Positions 42,390 to 51,656 are shown, numbered from the stretch's first letter. The stretch: DNA of 62,221 bases from JAZNQL01 sp045590155 (GCA_045590155.1 JAZNQL010000019.1:1-62221); one strand, 5' to 3'. Program-made: numbers and translations. Notes: generated from the sequence alone by a model not told the origin.

Positions 42390-43145
42390 ATGTCACTTGT
42401 TTTTATTACCGCTCTGGGGGTTGGCGGTGCTACCCTTTTTGGAGCTATAATAGGTTTTTTATTTAAAAATGTTTCTCATAAATTTAATGATATTATTCTT
42501 TCGTTTGCAGCGGGGGTTATGCTCTCGGCGGCTGTGCTCGGACTTATTGTTCCTTCTTTGGAATACGGTGGGAAATATCCTCTTTTAGTGTGTATTGCAG
42601 GTATCTTTTCGGGTGCTGTTGCTTTGAATTTTATGGACAAGCTTGTTCCACATTTGCATAATATTATGGGAAGCGCAAATGAAGAAAAGCATAAAGACAC
42701 AAACATAAACAAGCTTATACTTTTTGTTATGGCAATAGCCATACATAATCTGCCCGAAGGTATTGCCGCAGGTGTAGGCTTTGGAAGCGAAAATACTGCC
42801 GAGGCAGTTATGATAGCAGGGGCTATTGCTTTGCAGAATATTCCTGAAGGTATGGTTATAATTGCTCCAATGCTTGCGGCAGGCATTTCGCCTAAAAAAA
42901 CCTTTATATGTGCCGCGCTGACAGGGGTTATAGAGGTTATAGGTACTTTGATAGGATATTTTGCAACATCGCTTTCGAGTGCGATTTTGCCTTTTGCTCT
43001 TGCTTTTGCGGGCGGTACTATGCTTTATGTTGTAAGCGATGAAATGATTCCCGAAACTCACGCTCACGGAAGCGAGCGCGCTGCTACATACTCGCTTCTT
43101 ATAGGTTTTTGTGTTATGTTGGTTCTTGATGTGGTTTTAGGATAA
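42390..43145 (+). CDS. ZIP family metal transporter
   Basis: 251 residues, eight predicted helices. The ZIP metal-site helices are clear: AIHNLPEGIAAGVGFGSENT and ALQNIPEGMVIIAPMLAAG. It imports zinc or a related divalent metal. The start is ATG 42390 after AGGGAGG; the long upstream reading frame overlaps the opposing MATE gene and is spurious. It is the only plus-strand gene in the right half of the window, and its own terminator follows. Confidence 0.93.
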   Translation: MSLVFITALGVGGATLFGAIIGFLFKNVSHKFNDIILSFAAGVMLSAAVLGLIVPSLEYGGKYPLLVCIAGIFSGAVALNFMDKLVPHLHNIMGSANEEKHKDTNINKLILFVMAIAIHNLPEGIAAGVGFGSENTAEAVMIAGAIALQNIPEGMVIIAPMLAAGISPKKTFICAALTGVIEVIGTLIGYFATSLSSAILPFALAFAGGTMLYVVSDEMIPETHAHGSERAATYSLLIGFCVMLVLDVVLG

Positions 43146-43151
43146 ATAAAT

Positions 43152-43187
43152 AAAAAAGGCGGTGTAAAAATTTACACCGCCTTTTTT
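43152..43187 (+). terminator. Terminator of the ZIP gene
   Basis: AAAAAAGGCGGTGTAAA-AA-TTTACACCGCCTTTTTT, 17-bp stem. Confidence 0.9.
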
Positions 43188-43216
43188 ATGGGGATTGGAA
43201 AAAATGTTTCAGAACG

Positions 43217-43376
43217 GACAAACTGAGCTACACCAAGGCTTTGCCTTGGTGTAGGATACCCGAAGGCGTACAAATACGCCCTAGAGGCGAAGTTTGTTCA
43301 TAGCAAAAAACATAAAATTATAAGAAAAAATCAAAAAATTGATTTTTTCGACCTAATTTATCTCTCTATAAATTAG
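43217..43376. repeat. Multi-hairpin intergenic element of unknown class
   Basis: The 298-bp gap between the ZIP terminator and aroQ holds nested inverted repeats. An outer stem GACAAACT (43217-43224)/AGTTTGTT (43291-43298) encloses a perfect 12-bp hairpin CTACACCAAGGC/GCCTTGGTGTAG (43228-43254) and GGCGTA/TACGCC (43265-43280), which together form a three-way junction. Then come AAAAAATCAA/TTGATTTTTT (43325-43348) and CTAATTTAT/ATAAATTAG (43353-43376). The A/T hairpin could terminate the aromatic operon on the minus strand. No coding frame is supported. Confidence 0.55.
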
Positions 43377-43443
43377 ATTTGCAAAGTATATTTCTTATAT
43401 TTCTTCGTTTTTTGCGGTCTGGACTTTTTTTACATTCCCTTTT

Positions 43444-43869
43444 TTATTTGTTTAAAAGAAAGTCTAATGCTTCTATATACCCGTCAAAGCCTTTGCCGCA
43501 AATGGTTTTTTCGGCTATAAGCGACACATAAGAAATTTTGCGGAAATCTTCTCTTTCGGTAACATCCGAAATATGAACTTCAACCGTAGGGATTGCAACC
43601 GCCTTTAAGGCATCAAGTATTGCAATGCTTGTATGTGTATAGGCGGCAGGGTTTATGATTATGCCGTCAAACACACAAAATGCCTCCTGAATTTTATCCA
43701 CAATAGCGCCCTCGTGGTTTGACTGAAAAATTTCTATGCTGCAGCCTCTTTGTGTTGCAGCTTTTTCAATTTTATCGGTTAAATCCTGATAAGTTGATTT
43801 TCCGTAAATATCGGGTTCGCGTATTCCCAGCATATTTAAATTGGGACCGTTGATTACAAGTATTTTCAT
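43444..43869 (-). CDS. aroQ: 3-dehydroquinate dehydratase, type II
   Basis: 141 residues. Signature VINGPNLNMLGIREPDIYG with the catalytic Tyr, FQSNHEGAIVDKIQEA, INPAAYTHTSIAILDAL and VEVHISDVTEREDFR. It dehydrates 3-dehydroquinate to 3-dehydroshikimate. Last gene of the aromatic operon, overlapping aroE/K by 4 bp. Confidence 0.96.
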   Translation of the reverse strand: MKILVINGPNLNMLGIREPDIYGKSTYQDLTDKIEKAATQRGCSIEIFQSNHEGAIVDKIQEAFCVFDGIIINPAAYTHTSIAILDALKAVAIPTVEVHISDVTEREDFRKISYVSLIAEKTICGKGFDGYIEALDFLLNK

Positions 43870-45098
43870 ATTTTTTCATCTCCGAATATTTTTTCTTTTA
43901 TAAGAAGTGCCGTTTTTTCGGGGTTCCCTGTTGACACAACCGAAAAGTGCGAAAATTTTTTATACATAGGCAGGCGTTTTACATACATGTTTTTAAGGTT
44001 TTCTTCCCCGCCTTCAGATAACGGTCTTCCTTTGGTTGCAAGACGCGAAAGCTCTCTTTCCAAAAATACGACTATGGCATTTTGATGCATAATATCAAAA
44101 TTTATATCCTGCGTTACACATCCTCCCCCAGTTGCAATAACAAGCGAGCTTTTTTTACAAAGCTCTGCAAGAACAAGGGTTTCTGTTTTACGGAAGGCTT
44201 GCTCTCCGTCCTTCTGTATAATTTCGGCAGGGGTTTTGTAAAGCTTTGTAATTTCCTCGTCACTATCTGCAAATTCTCTTTCCAAAAGCTTTGCAAGACA
44301 TTTTGAAACTGTTGTTTTGCCAGAGCCTGGCATCCCTACAAGAATTATATTTTTTGTCTGTCTTTCTATCTTCTTACGTATTTCGTTTATTTTTTCATCG
44401 CAAATTTTTTTACCCGTAAAGATTTCGCAAGCCTTTTTTGCCTGTGAAACAAGCATGGGAAGTCCGTTTGCCGTTTTTATTCCCATTTTTTGTGCATCGG
44501 CAATTATTTTTGTGCGCGCAGGGTTATATATTACATCAATTACTGCTTCGCAGTTTTTAAACAGTGTTATGTTAATAGGTGCTTTATCAGTATCAGGATA
44601 CATACCTACGGGGGTTGCGTTCACTATAATCTGTGCATTTAAAAATGGCGCGATATTTTGGGGATTGTTTTCTTTGCGGGTTAAATATCTTACACTTTTT
44701 GCGTCATTATCAACGAAAACACAAAATGCCGTTTTTGCCGCACCGCCATTTCCTATAATAACAACGTCTTTACCCTTTATATCAATATCAGCTGTTTTTA
44801 AGGTATATTCAAATCCATAGTAATCAGTATTATATCCGTAAAGCTTTCCTTCGCGCTTTACTATTGTATTTACTGCTCCTATTTTTTCGGCTTCGGGCGA
44901 AATAATGTCAAGATACTGCATTACCGTCTGTTTATACGGGATTGTAACATTCAATCCGTCAAAATCTTTATTCTCAAAAAACTTTGCCAGTTCATTTTCT
45001 TCAAGCTCGCGATATTCATAAGAATAATCGGCAAGCTCTTTATGTATCAGCTTTGAAAATGAATGTGAAAGTTTTTTTGCTATAAGATAACATTTCAT
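43866..45098 (-). CDS. aroE/aroK: Shikimate dehydrogenase-shikimate kinase fusion
   Basis: 410 residues. Residues 1-255 are AroE: KLSHSFSKLIH, NVTIPYKQTVM (catalytic Lys), AVNTIV, NTDYYGF and the NADP motif GNGGAAKTA. Residues about 258-410 are AroK: NIILVGMPGSGKTTVSK (P-loop), FADSDEEIT, FRKTET and ATGGGCV, then GRPLSEGG. One chain therefore performs two consecutive steps, dehydroshikimate to shikimate to shikimate-3-phosphate. The start is ATG 45098 with AAGGAT nine bases upstream; TTG 45107 is the alternative. Confidence 0.94.
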   Translation of the reverse strand: MKCYLIAKKLSHSFSKLIHKELADYSYEYRELEENELAKFFENKDFDGLNVTIPYKQTVMQYLDIISPEAEKIGAVNTIVKREGKLYGYNTDYYGFEYTLKTADIDIKGKDVVIIGNGGAAKTAFCVFVDNDAKSVRYLTRKENNPQNIAPFLNAQIIVNATPVGMYPDTDKAPINITLFKNCEAVIDVIYNPARTKIIADAQKMGIKTANGLPMLVSQAKKACEIFTGKKICDEKINEIRKKIERQTKNIILVGMPGSGKTTVSKCLAKLLEREFADSDEEITKLYKTPAEIIQKDGEQAFRKTETLVLAELCKKSSLVIATGGGCVTQDINFDIMHQNAIVVFLERELSRLATKGRPLSEGGEENLKNMYVKRLPMYKKFSHFSVVSTGNPEKTALLIKEKIFGDEKI

Positions 45099-45114
45099 TA
45101 TTATCAAATCCTTA

Positions 45115-46263
45115 TTATGCTTCTCTGTAACTTCCGAGATATTTTATATTTTTTTCTCCCAAAGAGAGTTCAAGCTGGTCTATAATAACAGGAAGTTTTT
45201 CGGAATAAACCGAAATATCCAAATCAAAATAAAACATAAACTCAAAATCGCTTTCGGGGATGGGTCGGCTTTCGAGTTTTATAATATTTATCCCAAACGC
45301 ATAAAACTGGGATATTACACTGTAAAGTGCTCCTGCCCTATGGGGTGTGCGTATTAAAAGACTGGTTCTGTCGGCACCGGGATAAATTTCAAGCTCTTTT
45401 GAAAAACAAATAAATCTTGTATAGTTATTTGAAGTGTTTTGTACTCCCTGTTTTATAATTTCAAGTCCGTATTGCAAAGAACATTCTTCCGACGATAATG
45501 CCGCAATATCTCCTCTTTCGGAATCGGCAACTTTTTTTGCCGCAATAGCCGTATTTTCGCATTCTGTTATCTTTACGTTTTTGCCTAAAGATTCCAAAAA
45601 TTTACTGCACTGGCTTATTGCCTGGGGATGCGAAAAAATTTCTTTTATGTCTTCTGCTTTGGTGCCTTTTTTTGCGAGCAGACTATGTGAAATCTGCATT
45701 TTTGTGCTGCGAACAATGTTGAATTTATACTCGCTCATTAAGTTATATATCTGTGTTACACTGCCTGCGCTGCTGTTTTCGAGCGGAACTATACCGTAAC
45801 GGCAAAGACCGCTATCTACTGCCGCAAATACTGCTTCAAAGGTCTGGCAGTACATTATTGATGGCTTTGCAAACATTTTTCTGCAGGCGTGCGAGGAATG
45901 TGCCCCTTCTATTCCCTGGCAGGCTACTATTGCCTTTTCAGGGAATAGCTTTTCTGTTTTTTCTGTCGCTTCCTTTATTGCAGAGGAAAGTCCCGAAGGC
46001 GGTGCTATATGCTTGCTTTGATAAGCTTTGCTTATTTCAAGCACCGAGTTATAAAGATTTCTTGTATAATCGCCGTATGTTTCTCCTGCAAGTTCTTCTA
46101 CTTTTTCAAGAAGCTTGCGTTCTCTTTCGGCATCATACACAGAAATTCCGTTTTCTTTTTTGTATTGTGCAACCTCTTTTGCAGTTTCCATTCTTTTAAC
46201 AAACAAATCTACAATCTGTTTGTCTATACTGTCAATTTGTTCTCTGCATTTATTTAAATCCAT
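45115..46263 (-). CDS. pheA: Bifunctional chorismate mutase/prephenate dehydratase
   Basis: 382 residues. An AroQ-type chorismate mutase (about 1-85; DLNKCREQIDSIDKQIVDLFVKRM) is fused to prephenate dehydratase (about 110-290, with NNYTRF) and an ACT regulatory domain (about 300-380) containing the Phe-binding ESRP motif. It makes phenylpyruvate and is expected to be feedback-inhibited by phenylalanine. The domain order is that of proteobacterial P-proteins. RBS GAAGGAAA. Confidence 0.95.
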   Translation of the reverse strand: MDLNKCREQIDSIDKQIVDLFVKRMETAKEVAQYKKENGISVYDAERERKLLEKVEELAGETYGDYTRNLYNSVLEISKAYQSKHIAPPSGLSSAIKEATEKTEKLFPEKAIVACQGIEGAHSSHACRKMFAKPSIMYCQTFEAVFAAVDSGLCRYGIVPLENSSAGSVTQIYNLMSEYKFNIVRSTKMQISHSLLAKKGTKAEDIKEIFSHPQAISQCSKFLESLGKNVKITECENTAIAAKKVADSERGDIAALSSEECSLQYGLEIIKQGVQNTSNNYTRFICFSKELEIYPGADRTSLLIRTPHRAGALYSVISQFYAFGINIIKLESRPIPESDFEFMFYFDLDISVYSEKLPVIIDQLELSLGEKNIKYLGSYREA

Positions 46264-46264
46264 T

Positions 46265-47347
46265 TTATTTTCCTTCTTTCAATAATATATCTGCTATTAC
46301 TATTGCTGCTGCCGCTTCAACACATACTGCGGCACGCTTTACTATACAGGGATCGTGTCTGCCCGAAATTACAAGCTCGCATTCTTCTTTTTTGGAAAGT
46401 GAAATGCTTTTTTGTTTTTTCCCTATTGACGGGGTAGGCTTAAATGCAACATTGAATATTATGGGCATCCCCGAAGAAATACCTCCTAAAATTCCACCGT
46501 GGTTATTGGTTGAAGTACGTATTTTTCCGTCTTCCCCTATTTCAAACGGATCGTTATTCTGGCTTCCCAAAAGTTTTGTGCACAAAAAACCATTGCCGAA
46601 TTCTATTCCCTTTACTGCAGGAATTGCAAATACAGCAGATGAAATTTTGCCTTCAAGTCCGCCAAAAAGTGCGTCCCCAATGCCTTCCGGCATATTGCAT
46701 ATTGCACACTCAACGCTTCCGCCCACACTATCAGCACAAAGCTTTGCTTTTCGTATTTCTTCCTTCATAAGTTCTCCCTTTTCGTCGTTTAATACAGGGA
46801 AATCTTTTGCTTTTGGGAAGTCCTTTTCTGTTACACGGCAAGGGTCAAACATATCGTCGCTGACATTGCCTATTGAACTAATGTGAGTTCCTATATATAT
46901 TCCTTTTTCTTCTAAAAGTTGTTTACAGATGCCACCTGCTATACATATATTTGCAGTTAATCTGCCCGAAAACTGACCGCCGCCCGAAATATCTCTTGCA
47001 TCGCCAAACTTTGCCCATGCAGCATAATCTGCGTGCGAAGGTCTTGGTACGTCTTTTAAATTATCATAATCCTTTGAGCGTGTGTTTGTGTTTTCGATTA
47101 TTGCCGTCAAGGGTGCACCGCATACTATTCCGTCTACAAGCCCCGACACAATGTTTACTTTATCGGCTTCTTTACGGGTTGTAGAAAACTCGTCGCATCC
47201 GGGGGCACGTCTTGACATAAAAGAAGCAAGCTTTTCTTCATCAATTTTAAATCCCGTGGGCAAATTTTCTATAACAACGCCCATCTTTTCGGAATGTGAT
47301 TGCCCGAAAACTGTTATTTTTATATTTTCTCCAAACGAAAAACTCAT
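46265..47347 (-). CDS. aroC: Chorismate synthase
   Basis: 360 residues. FMN-dependent conversion of EPSP to chorismate. Motifs: FGQSHSEKMGVVIENLPTG at the start, SRRAPG, PRPSHADY, GGGQFSGRLTA, and GGISSGMPI-type segment ILGGISSGMPI. RBS GGAGGTG inside the end of aroA, overlapping it by 4 bp. Confidence 0.97.
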   Translation of the reverse strand: MSFSFGENIKITVFGQSHSEKMGVVIENLPTGFKIDEEKLASFMSRRAPGCDEFSTTRKEADKVNIVSGLVDGIVCGAPLTAIIENTNTRSKDYDNLKDVPRPSHADYAAWAKFGDARDISGGGQFSGRLTANICIAGGICKQLLEEKGIYIGTHISSIGNVSDDMFDPCRVTEKDFPKAKDFPVLNDEKGELMKEEIRKAKLCADSVGGSVECAICNMPEGIGDALFGGLEGKISSAVFAIPAVKGIEFGNGFLCTKLLGSQNNDPFEIGEDGKIRTSTNNHGGILGGISSGMPIIFNVAFKPTPSIGKKQKSISLSKKEECELVISGRHDPCIVKRAAVCVEAAAAIVIADILLKEGK

Positions 47348-48606
47348 TTTACTTCACCTCCCAAATCTTTGAATTTCTGATAAAAATCAGGGTATGATTT
47401 TTCTACCGCCTCTGCCTTTTCTATTATTACATCTCCCTTTGTTACCAATGCCGCTATTGCCGCACTCATTGCAATTCTGTGGTCATTTGCGCTGTGTACT
47501 TTACCGCCAGAAAGGGGATGTCCTTCTACTGTTATTGTGTTTTCGTCTGCCCATATTTTCCCGCCCAGGGCAGTTATTAAATTTACTGTGCTTTCTACTC
47601 TGTCGCTTTCTTTTGCACGAAGTCTTTCAATATTATAAAATACCGTTTTGCCTTTTGCCGAGCTTGCCGCTACACAGAGTATGGGAACAATATCAGGGAT
47701 ATCTTTGGCATCAATTTCTGTTCCCGAAAGATTTGATTTATATACAAAAACAGAATTTTGATTTCTTACTATTTTTGCTCCCATACAAGAAAGTATATCT
47801 ATAATTTTGCTGTCGCCCTGAAGACTTTCTTTTAAAAGGTTTGTGCATTCAATTTTATCTCGGCTCCCTATTGCCCCTGCTACAAGCCAGAACGCCGCAT
47901 TTGAATAATCGCCCTCTATTACAATATCTCCGTTTGATTTATAGCCCCCTTCATTTATTATATAACCGTTTTCTGTTTTTTGGACATTTATTCCAAACTT
48001 TTGTTGCATATTGGTTGTTATATCTATATAGGGTGCGCTTTGTAGGTTGCCTTTTATTTTTATGCTTCCGCCCGAAAACCCAAGTGCAAACAAAAGACCT
48101 GTTATAAACTGGGAGCTTATATCCCCTTCGATTTCAAAATCATAAGTTTTAATCTTGCCCTCCATAAACAAGGGTAAAAACGAATCGTCAGGATGAGTAA
48201 TTTTTACTCCGTGTGCTCTTAGCTGATTTATCAAAGCCGCAAGCGGGCGTTTGCCAAGTCTTTGTGCTCCAATAAATTTGCACTTTTTGCCTAAAGCTGC
48301 TGCAAAAGGAAGCATAAAGCGCAAGGTAGAACCGCTCTCGCCGCAATCGAGCACACATTCTTTACCATCGTTTTTTGCAGTGTCTATGGGAGTTACCAAA
48401 ACATAATCCTCATAAAACTCGAACTCTGCGCCGAGTGCTTTTAAACAGTTTATTGTTGCCTCTATATCCTTGGAAAAGGATTTACAAAATATTTTTACAG
48501 GCTTATCTGATGCTGCGGCACAAATAAGCGCACGGTGCATATATGATTTTGACGGCGGTGCAACTATTTTTCCGCCTAAACTTGAAGGTAAAATTTTAAC
48601 TTTCAT
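47344..48606 (-). CDS. aroA: 3-phosphoshikimate 1-carboxyvinyltransferase (EPSP synthase)
   Basis: 420 residues. PPSKSYMHRALICAA, LDCGESGSTLRFMLPFAA, the LGKRPLAALINQLRAHG segment and RAKESDRVESTVNLITALGG are visible. It joins PEP to shikimate-3-phosphate. It overlaps aroB by 4 bp and aroC by 4 bp. Confidence 0.97.
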   Translation of the reverse strand: MKVKILPSSLGGKIVAPPSKSYMHRALICAAASDKPVKIFCKSFSKDIEATINCLKALGAEFEFYEDYVLVTPIDTAKNDGKECVLDCGESGSTLRFMLPFAAALGKKCKFIGAQRLGKRPLAALINQLRAHGVKITHPDDSFLPLFMEGKIKTYDFEIEGDISSQFITGLLFALGFSGGSIKIKGNLQSAPYIDITTNMQQKFGINVQKTENGYIINEGGYKSNGDIVIEGDYSNAAFWLVAGAIGSRDKIECTNLLKESLQGDSKIIDILSCMGAKIVRNQNSVFVYKSNLSGTEIDAKDIPDIVPILCVAASSAKGKTVFYNIERLRAKESDRVESTVNLITALGGKIWADENTITVEGHPLSGGKVHSANDHRIAMSAAIAALVTKGDVIIEKAEAVEKSYPDFYQKFKDLGGEVK

Positions 48607-49661
48607 TTTTGCTCAAGTCCTTCTTTAAATATATCAAAAAGTTCTTCTTCGCTTACCTTTATGACGTCGCATTCTCCCACAGCTTTTGGAACAACAATGT
48701 TTATTCCGTCATTTTGGGCTTTTTTATCGTTTTTTGCAATTTTCAAAAGCTTCTCTGCCCCAAAGTTACACTCTGTTTCTAACGAAAAAATGTCGAGCAT
48801 CTTTTTTAAACTGTCGAGGGTTCCCTTTTTACAAAGTCCTCTTTTTTCAAATGCGTTTGTTATAATATACATTCCCATTGCAACCGCTCTGCCGTGAGAT
48901 ATTTTATATTCTGACAATGTTTCAATTGCGTGTCCTATTGTATGTCCGAAATTTAAAATACGTCTTATTCCGCCTTCAAACTCGTCCTCTGTTACAACGT
49001 CTGTTTTTATCTGTATGCATCTTGAAATAATTTCTTCAAGATTTTTTTGTGCATCTTCTAAAATAAGTTTTTCGATATCAAATCCGCGTATCATTGCATA
49101 TTTTATTACCTCTGCCATACCATCGGAAAAATATTCTGAAGGCAGGGTTTTAAGTGTGTCAATATCAAAAAATACTGCTTTTGGCTGATAAAATGCTCCT
49201 GCCAGATTTTTACCACAGTCTAAATCTATCCCTGTTTTTCCTCCAACCGAGGAATCAACTGCCGACAAAAGAGACGTTGGTATGCCGATAAAATTTATAC
49301 CTCTCATATAAGCCGATGCCGAAAAGCCCGTTATATCTCCCACAACTCCGCCACCGAGGGCAAAAAGTGTGTCGTCTCTTGTAAATCGGTTTTTAGCAAG
49401 GAAGTTTAATATGCCGGCAAAGGTGGTCATATTTTTTGAGGCTTCTCCTGCCGAAAACACATATTCAAAAACACTGAAACCGCATTTTTCAAGCGAAGCT
49501 TTTACCCTTTCCATATAAAGAGGGGCAACATTTGTATCGCTTACAACACAGGCTTTGCCCGCTTTCACAAGACCTTTTGAAAGCGGGCCTATATTATCTA
49601 TAATCCCTCTTTCAATTATAACATCATATTCTGTTGAAACTTTTACACTTATCTTTTTCAT
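48603..49661 (-). CDS. aroB: 3-dehydroquinate synthase
   Basis: 352 residues. NAD- and metal-dependent. ALGGGVVGDITGFSASAYMRG, PTSLLSAVDSSVGGKTGID, and the metal ligands in NFGHTIGHAIE are intact. It converts DAHP to 3-dehydroquinate. Its start is 1 bp after the tyrA stop; no clear RBS, which suggests translational coupling. Confidence 0.97.
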   Translation of the reverse strand: MKKISVKVSTEYDVIIERGIIDNIGPLSKGLVKAGKACVVSDTNVAPLYMERVKASLEKCGFSVFEYVFSAGEASKNMTTFAGILNFLAKNRFTRDDTLFALGGGVVGDITGFSASAYMRGINFIGIPTSLLSAVDSSVGGKTGIDLDCGKNLAGAFYQPKAVFFDIDTLKTLPSEYFSDGMAEVIKYAMIRGFDIEKLILEDAQKNLEEIISRCIQIKTDVVTEDEFEGGIRRILNFGHTIGHAIETLSEYKISHGRAVAMGMYIITNAFEKRGLCKKGTLDSLKKMLDIFSLETECNFGAEKLLKIAKNDKKAQNDGINIVVPKAVGECDVIKVSEEELFDIFKEGLEQK

Positions 49662-49662
49662 A

Positions 49663-50493
49663 TTAACCTATGCTTTCTTTAATTTGCGAACCTTCAAGCA
49701 AAAGCTTTTCAAGCTTTTCTGTATCGTTATTTTCTATGGCATTTTTATAGCTTTGAAGATTTGTTATAATATTTTCTATTTCAAACATAATATTTTCTTT
49801 ATTGTCCATAAAAAGCTCTGCCCACATTTTGGGGTTAAGCTTTGCAACTCGGGTTAAATCCTTATAGCTTCCTGCTGAAAAGCCTTTGTGCACCTGTGCG
49901 TTAGGACTTTTTACATAAGCATTTGAAACTATATGCGCAAGCTGTGATGTGAAGGCTATAATTTTATCGTGCTCCTCGGCACTTGTTATCGTAACATTTT
50001 TAAAGCCTATTTTTAAAAGGATTTCTTTAAGATTTTGCAAAGTTTCGATTTTAATGTCCTTTGGCGGAACTAGAATCATTCCCGCACCCGAAAACATTGA
50101 AGCTTTGGAATGGGAAAAACCCGAATGCTGTGTGCCGGCCATAGGGTGCCCGCCGATAAAGCAAAAACCTTTTTCTTCTGCTATTTTAAAACATTCCCTG
50201 CAAACTGAGCTTTTTGTTCCTGCAAGGTCAATTACTACTGCGTCCTTTTTTATTTTGTCGGCATATTTTTTTAAAAATTCCACAGTCGCTTTAGGATACA
50301 GGGCTATGAAGATATAATCGCAGTCTTTTATATTTTCGTCTGTTAAAGATTCATCAATAGCCTTTTCAAGTTTTGCCATTATAACCGTGTTACTGTCTTT
50401 ATCATAACCTAAAACCTTTGTTTCGTCAAGCAGGGAAAAACCCTTTGCAATTGAACCGCCGATAAGTCCAAGTCCTGCTACCGCTATTTTCAT
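49663..50493 (-). CDS. tyrA: Prephenate dehydrogenase
   Basis: 276 residues. N-terminal NAD-binding motif GLGLIGGSIAKGF, then GGHPMAGTQHSGF and the C-terminal helical dimerisation domain. It produces 4-hydroxyphenylpyruvate for tyrosine. There is no C-terminal ACT domain, so allosteric control is not evident and the attenuator upstream may be the main Tyr-level control. RBS GGGAGG. Confidence 0.94.
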   Translation of the reverse strand: MKIAVAGLGLIGGSIAKGFSLLDETKVLGYDKDSNTVIMAKLEKAIDESLTDENIKDCDYIFIALYPKATVEFLKKYADKIKKDAVVIDLAGTKSSVCRECFKIAEEKGFCFIGGHPMAGTQHSGFSHSKASMFSGAGMILVPPKDIKIETLQNLKEILLKIGFKNVTITSAEEHDKIIAFTSQLAHIVSNAYVKSPNAQVHKGFSAGSYKDLTRVAKLNPKMWAELFMDNKENIMFEIENIITNLQSYKNAIENNDTEKLEKLLLEGSQIKESIG

Positions 50494-50507
50494 ACTCTTG
50501 CCTCCCT

Positions 50508-51515
50508 TTATTTTATAGCCGTACGCACACGCTCTACCGCTTTTGCAACATCTTCAAACTGCTCGGGGGTTAAAGATTGTGCTCCGTCGCAAAGTGCACG
50601 CTGGGGGTCGTTATGAACTTCTATCATAAGTCCGTCTGCCCCTGCTGCTGCGGCTGAAAGCGAAAGCGGTTTTACAAGCCTTGAAAGTCCGCACGCGTGG
50701 CTCGGGTCAACAATTATGGGAAGGTGCGATAATTCCTGAAGCATTGGCACTGCCGAAATATCCAGAGTATTTCTTGTGTAGGTTTCAAAGGTTCTTACTC
50801 CTCTTTCGCACAAAATAACATTTTCGTTGCCTTCTGACATTATATATTCAGCACTCATCAAAAATTCTTTCATAGTATTGGCAAGACCTCTTTTTAACAA
50901 GATAGGTTTTTTGGTTTTGCCCAGTTCCTTTAACATTTCGAAGTTTTGCATATTTCTTGCCCCTACCTGAATTACGTCTACATCTTCAAAAAGCGGAAGG
51001 TGGTCTGCATTCATAATCTCTGTTACAATGGGAAGACCTGTTTCTTTTTTTGCTTCGAGCAAAAGCTTTAATCCTTCATCTCTTAATCCTTGGAAATCGT
51101 ATGGGGAAGTTCTTGGCTTGAATGCCCCTCCTCGTAAAAGGGTTGCTCCTGCTTCTTTTACTCTTTTTGCTACGTCTATAATCTGTTCCTCACTTTCAAT
51201 GGAACAGGGGCCTGCTATTATTGCAAAATGTCCGTCCCCTATTTTTACTTTTCCGTCGGCTATTGAAACGCAAGTGTTTTCAGGATGGAATTTTCTGTTT
51301 GCATTTTTAAAAGGTTCGCTTACCCGTGTTACCTGGGAAACTATATCAAGCCCTTCCAAAAGTTCTGTATCGATACGGCTTGTGTCCCCTACAAGTCCGA
51401 GTACTGTCTGATACTCGCCTGCTGAAATATGCACACTTACATTCTGACCTTCTATCCAGGATATAAGATTATCAAACTGTTCTTTTTGAGCATTGTTTTT
51501 TACTACTACAATCAT
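50508..51515 (-). CDS. aroF: 3-deoxy-7-phosphoheptulonate (DAHP) synthase, type I beta
   Basis: 335 residues. An N-terminal ferredoxin-like/ACT-like domain (about 1-75) precedes the KDO8PS-like barrel: IAGPCSIESEEQI, LLRGGAFKPRTSPYDFQGL, QVGARNMQNFEML, LLKRGL, and PIIVDPSHACG. It commits PEP and erythrose-4-phosphate to the pathway. First structural gene after the leader attenuator, RBS GAAGGAG. Confidence 0.96.
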   Translation of the reverse strand: MIVVVKNNAQKEQFDNLISWIEGQNVSVHISAGEYQTVLGLVGDTSRIDTELLEGLDIVSQVTRVSEPFKNANRKFHPENTCVSIADGKVKIGDGHFAIIAGPCSIESEEQIIDVAKRVKEAGATLLRGGAFKPRTSPYDFQGLRDEGLKLLLEAKKETGLPIVTEIMNADHLPLFEDVDVIQVGARNMQNFEMLKELGKTKKPILLKRGLANTMKEFLMSAEYIMSEGNENVILCERGVRTFETYTRNTLDISAVPMLQELSHLPIIVDPSHACGLSRLVKPLSLSAAAAGADGLMIEVHNDPQRALCDGAQSLTPEQFEDVAKAVERVRTAIK

Positions 51516-51540
51516 TTTTTACACACTCCTTCTAAAATAA

Positions 51541-51577
51541 AAAAATAAGCCTTGCAGTGATTTAAACTGCAAAGCTT
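51541..51577 (-). terminator. Attenuator terminator of the aromatic operon
   Basis: Minus strand AAGCTTTGCAGT (51577-51566), 7-nt loop, ACTGCAAGGCTT (51558-51547), then ATTTTTTTATTTT. This gives a 12-bp stem with one G-U pair. It lies between the leader peptide and aroF and is competed by the antiterminator (see the leader region entry). Confidence 0.85.
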
Positions 51578-51656
51578 AAAATTTTTTTCTAAAACATAGC
51601 CTTTATTTATCTGCAGCACAAATCACTTTTACTTTGAACGTAGCTAAAGTAAAAGT
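51556..51656 (-). promoter_or_regulatory. Mutually exclusive leader structures (pause hairpin and antiterminator)
   Basis: Hairpin 1:2 is a perfect 11-bp stem, ACTTTTACTTT (51656-51646) with AAAGTAAAAGT (51635-51625), made of the Tyr/Phe codons and the codons after them. Antiterminator 2:3 pairs AGTGATTT (51627-51620) with AAATCACT (51563-51556), and CTGCA (51616-51612) with TGCAG (51571-51567), across a 3x3 internal loop. It uses the 5' arm and loop of the terminator, so the two cannot coexist. A ribosome stalled at the Phe/Tyr codons would free segment 2 and allow readthrough. Confidence 0.8.

Noticed and set aside
43215..43260. Possible tRNA (TAGCTCAGTTTG resembles a tRNA A box on the minus strand)
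   Set aside because: No acceptor pairing, anticodon stem or T-loop could be found; the box is part of a perfect hairpin.
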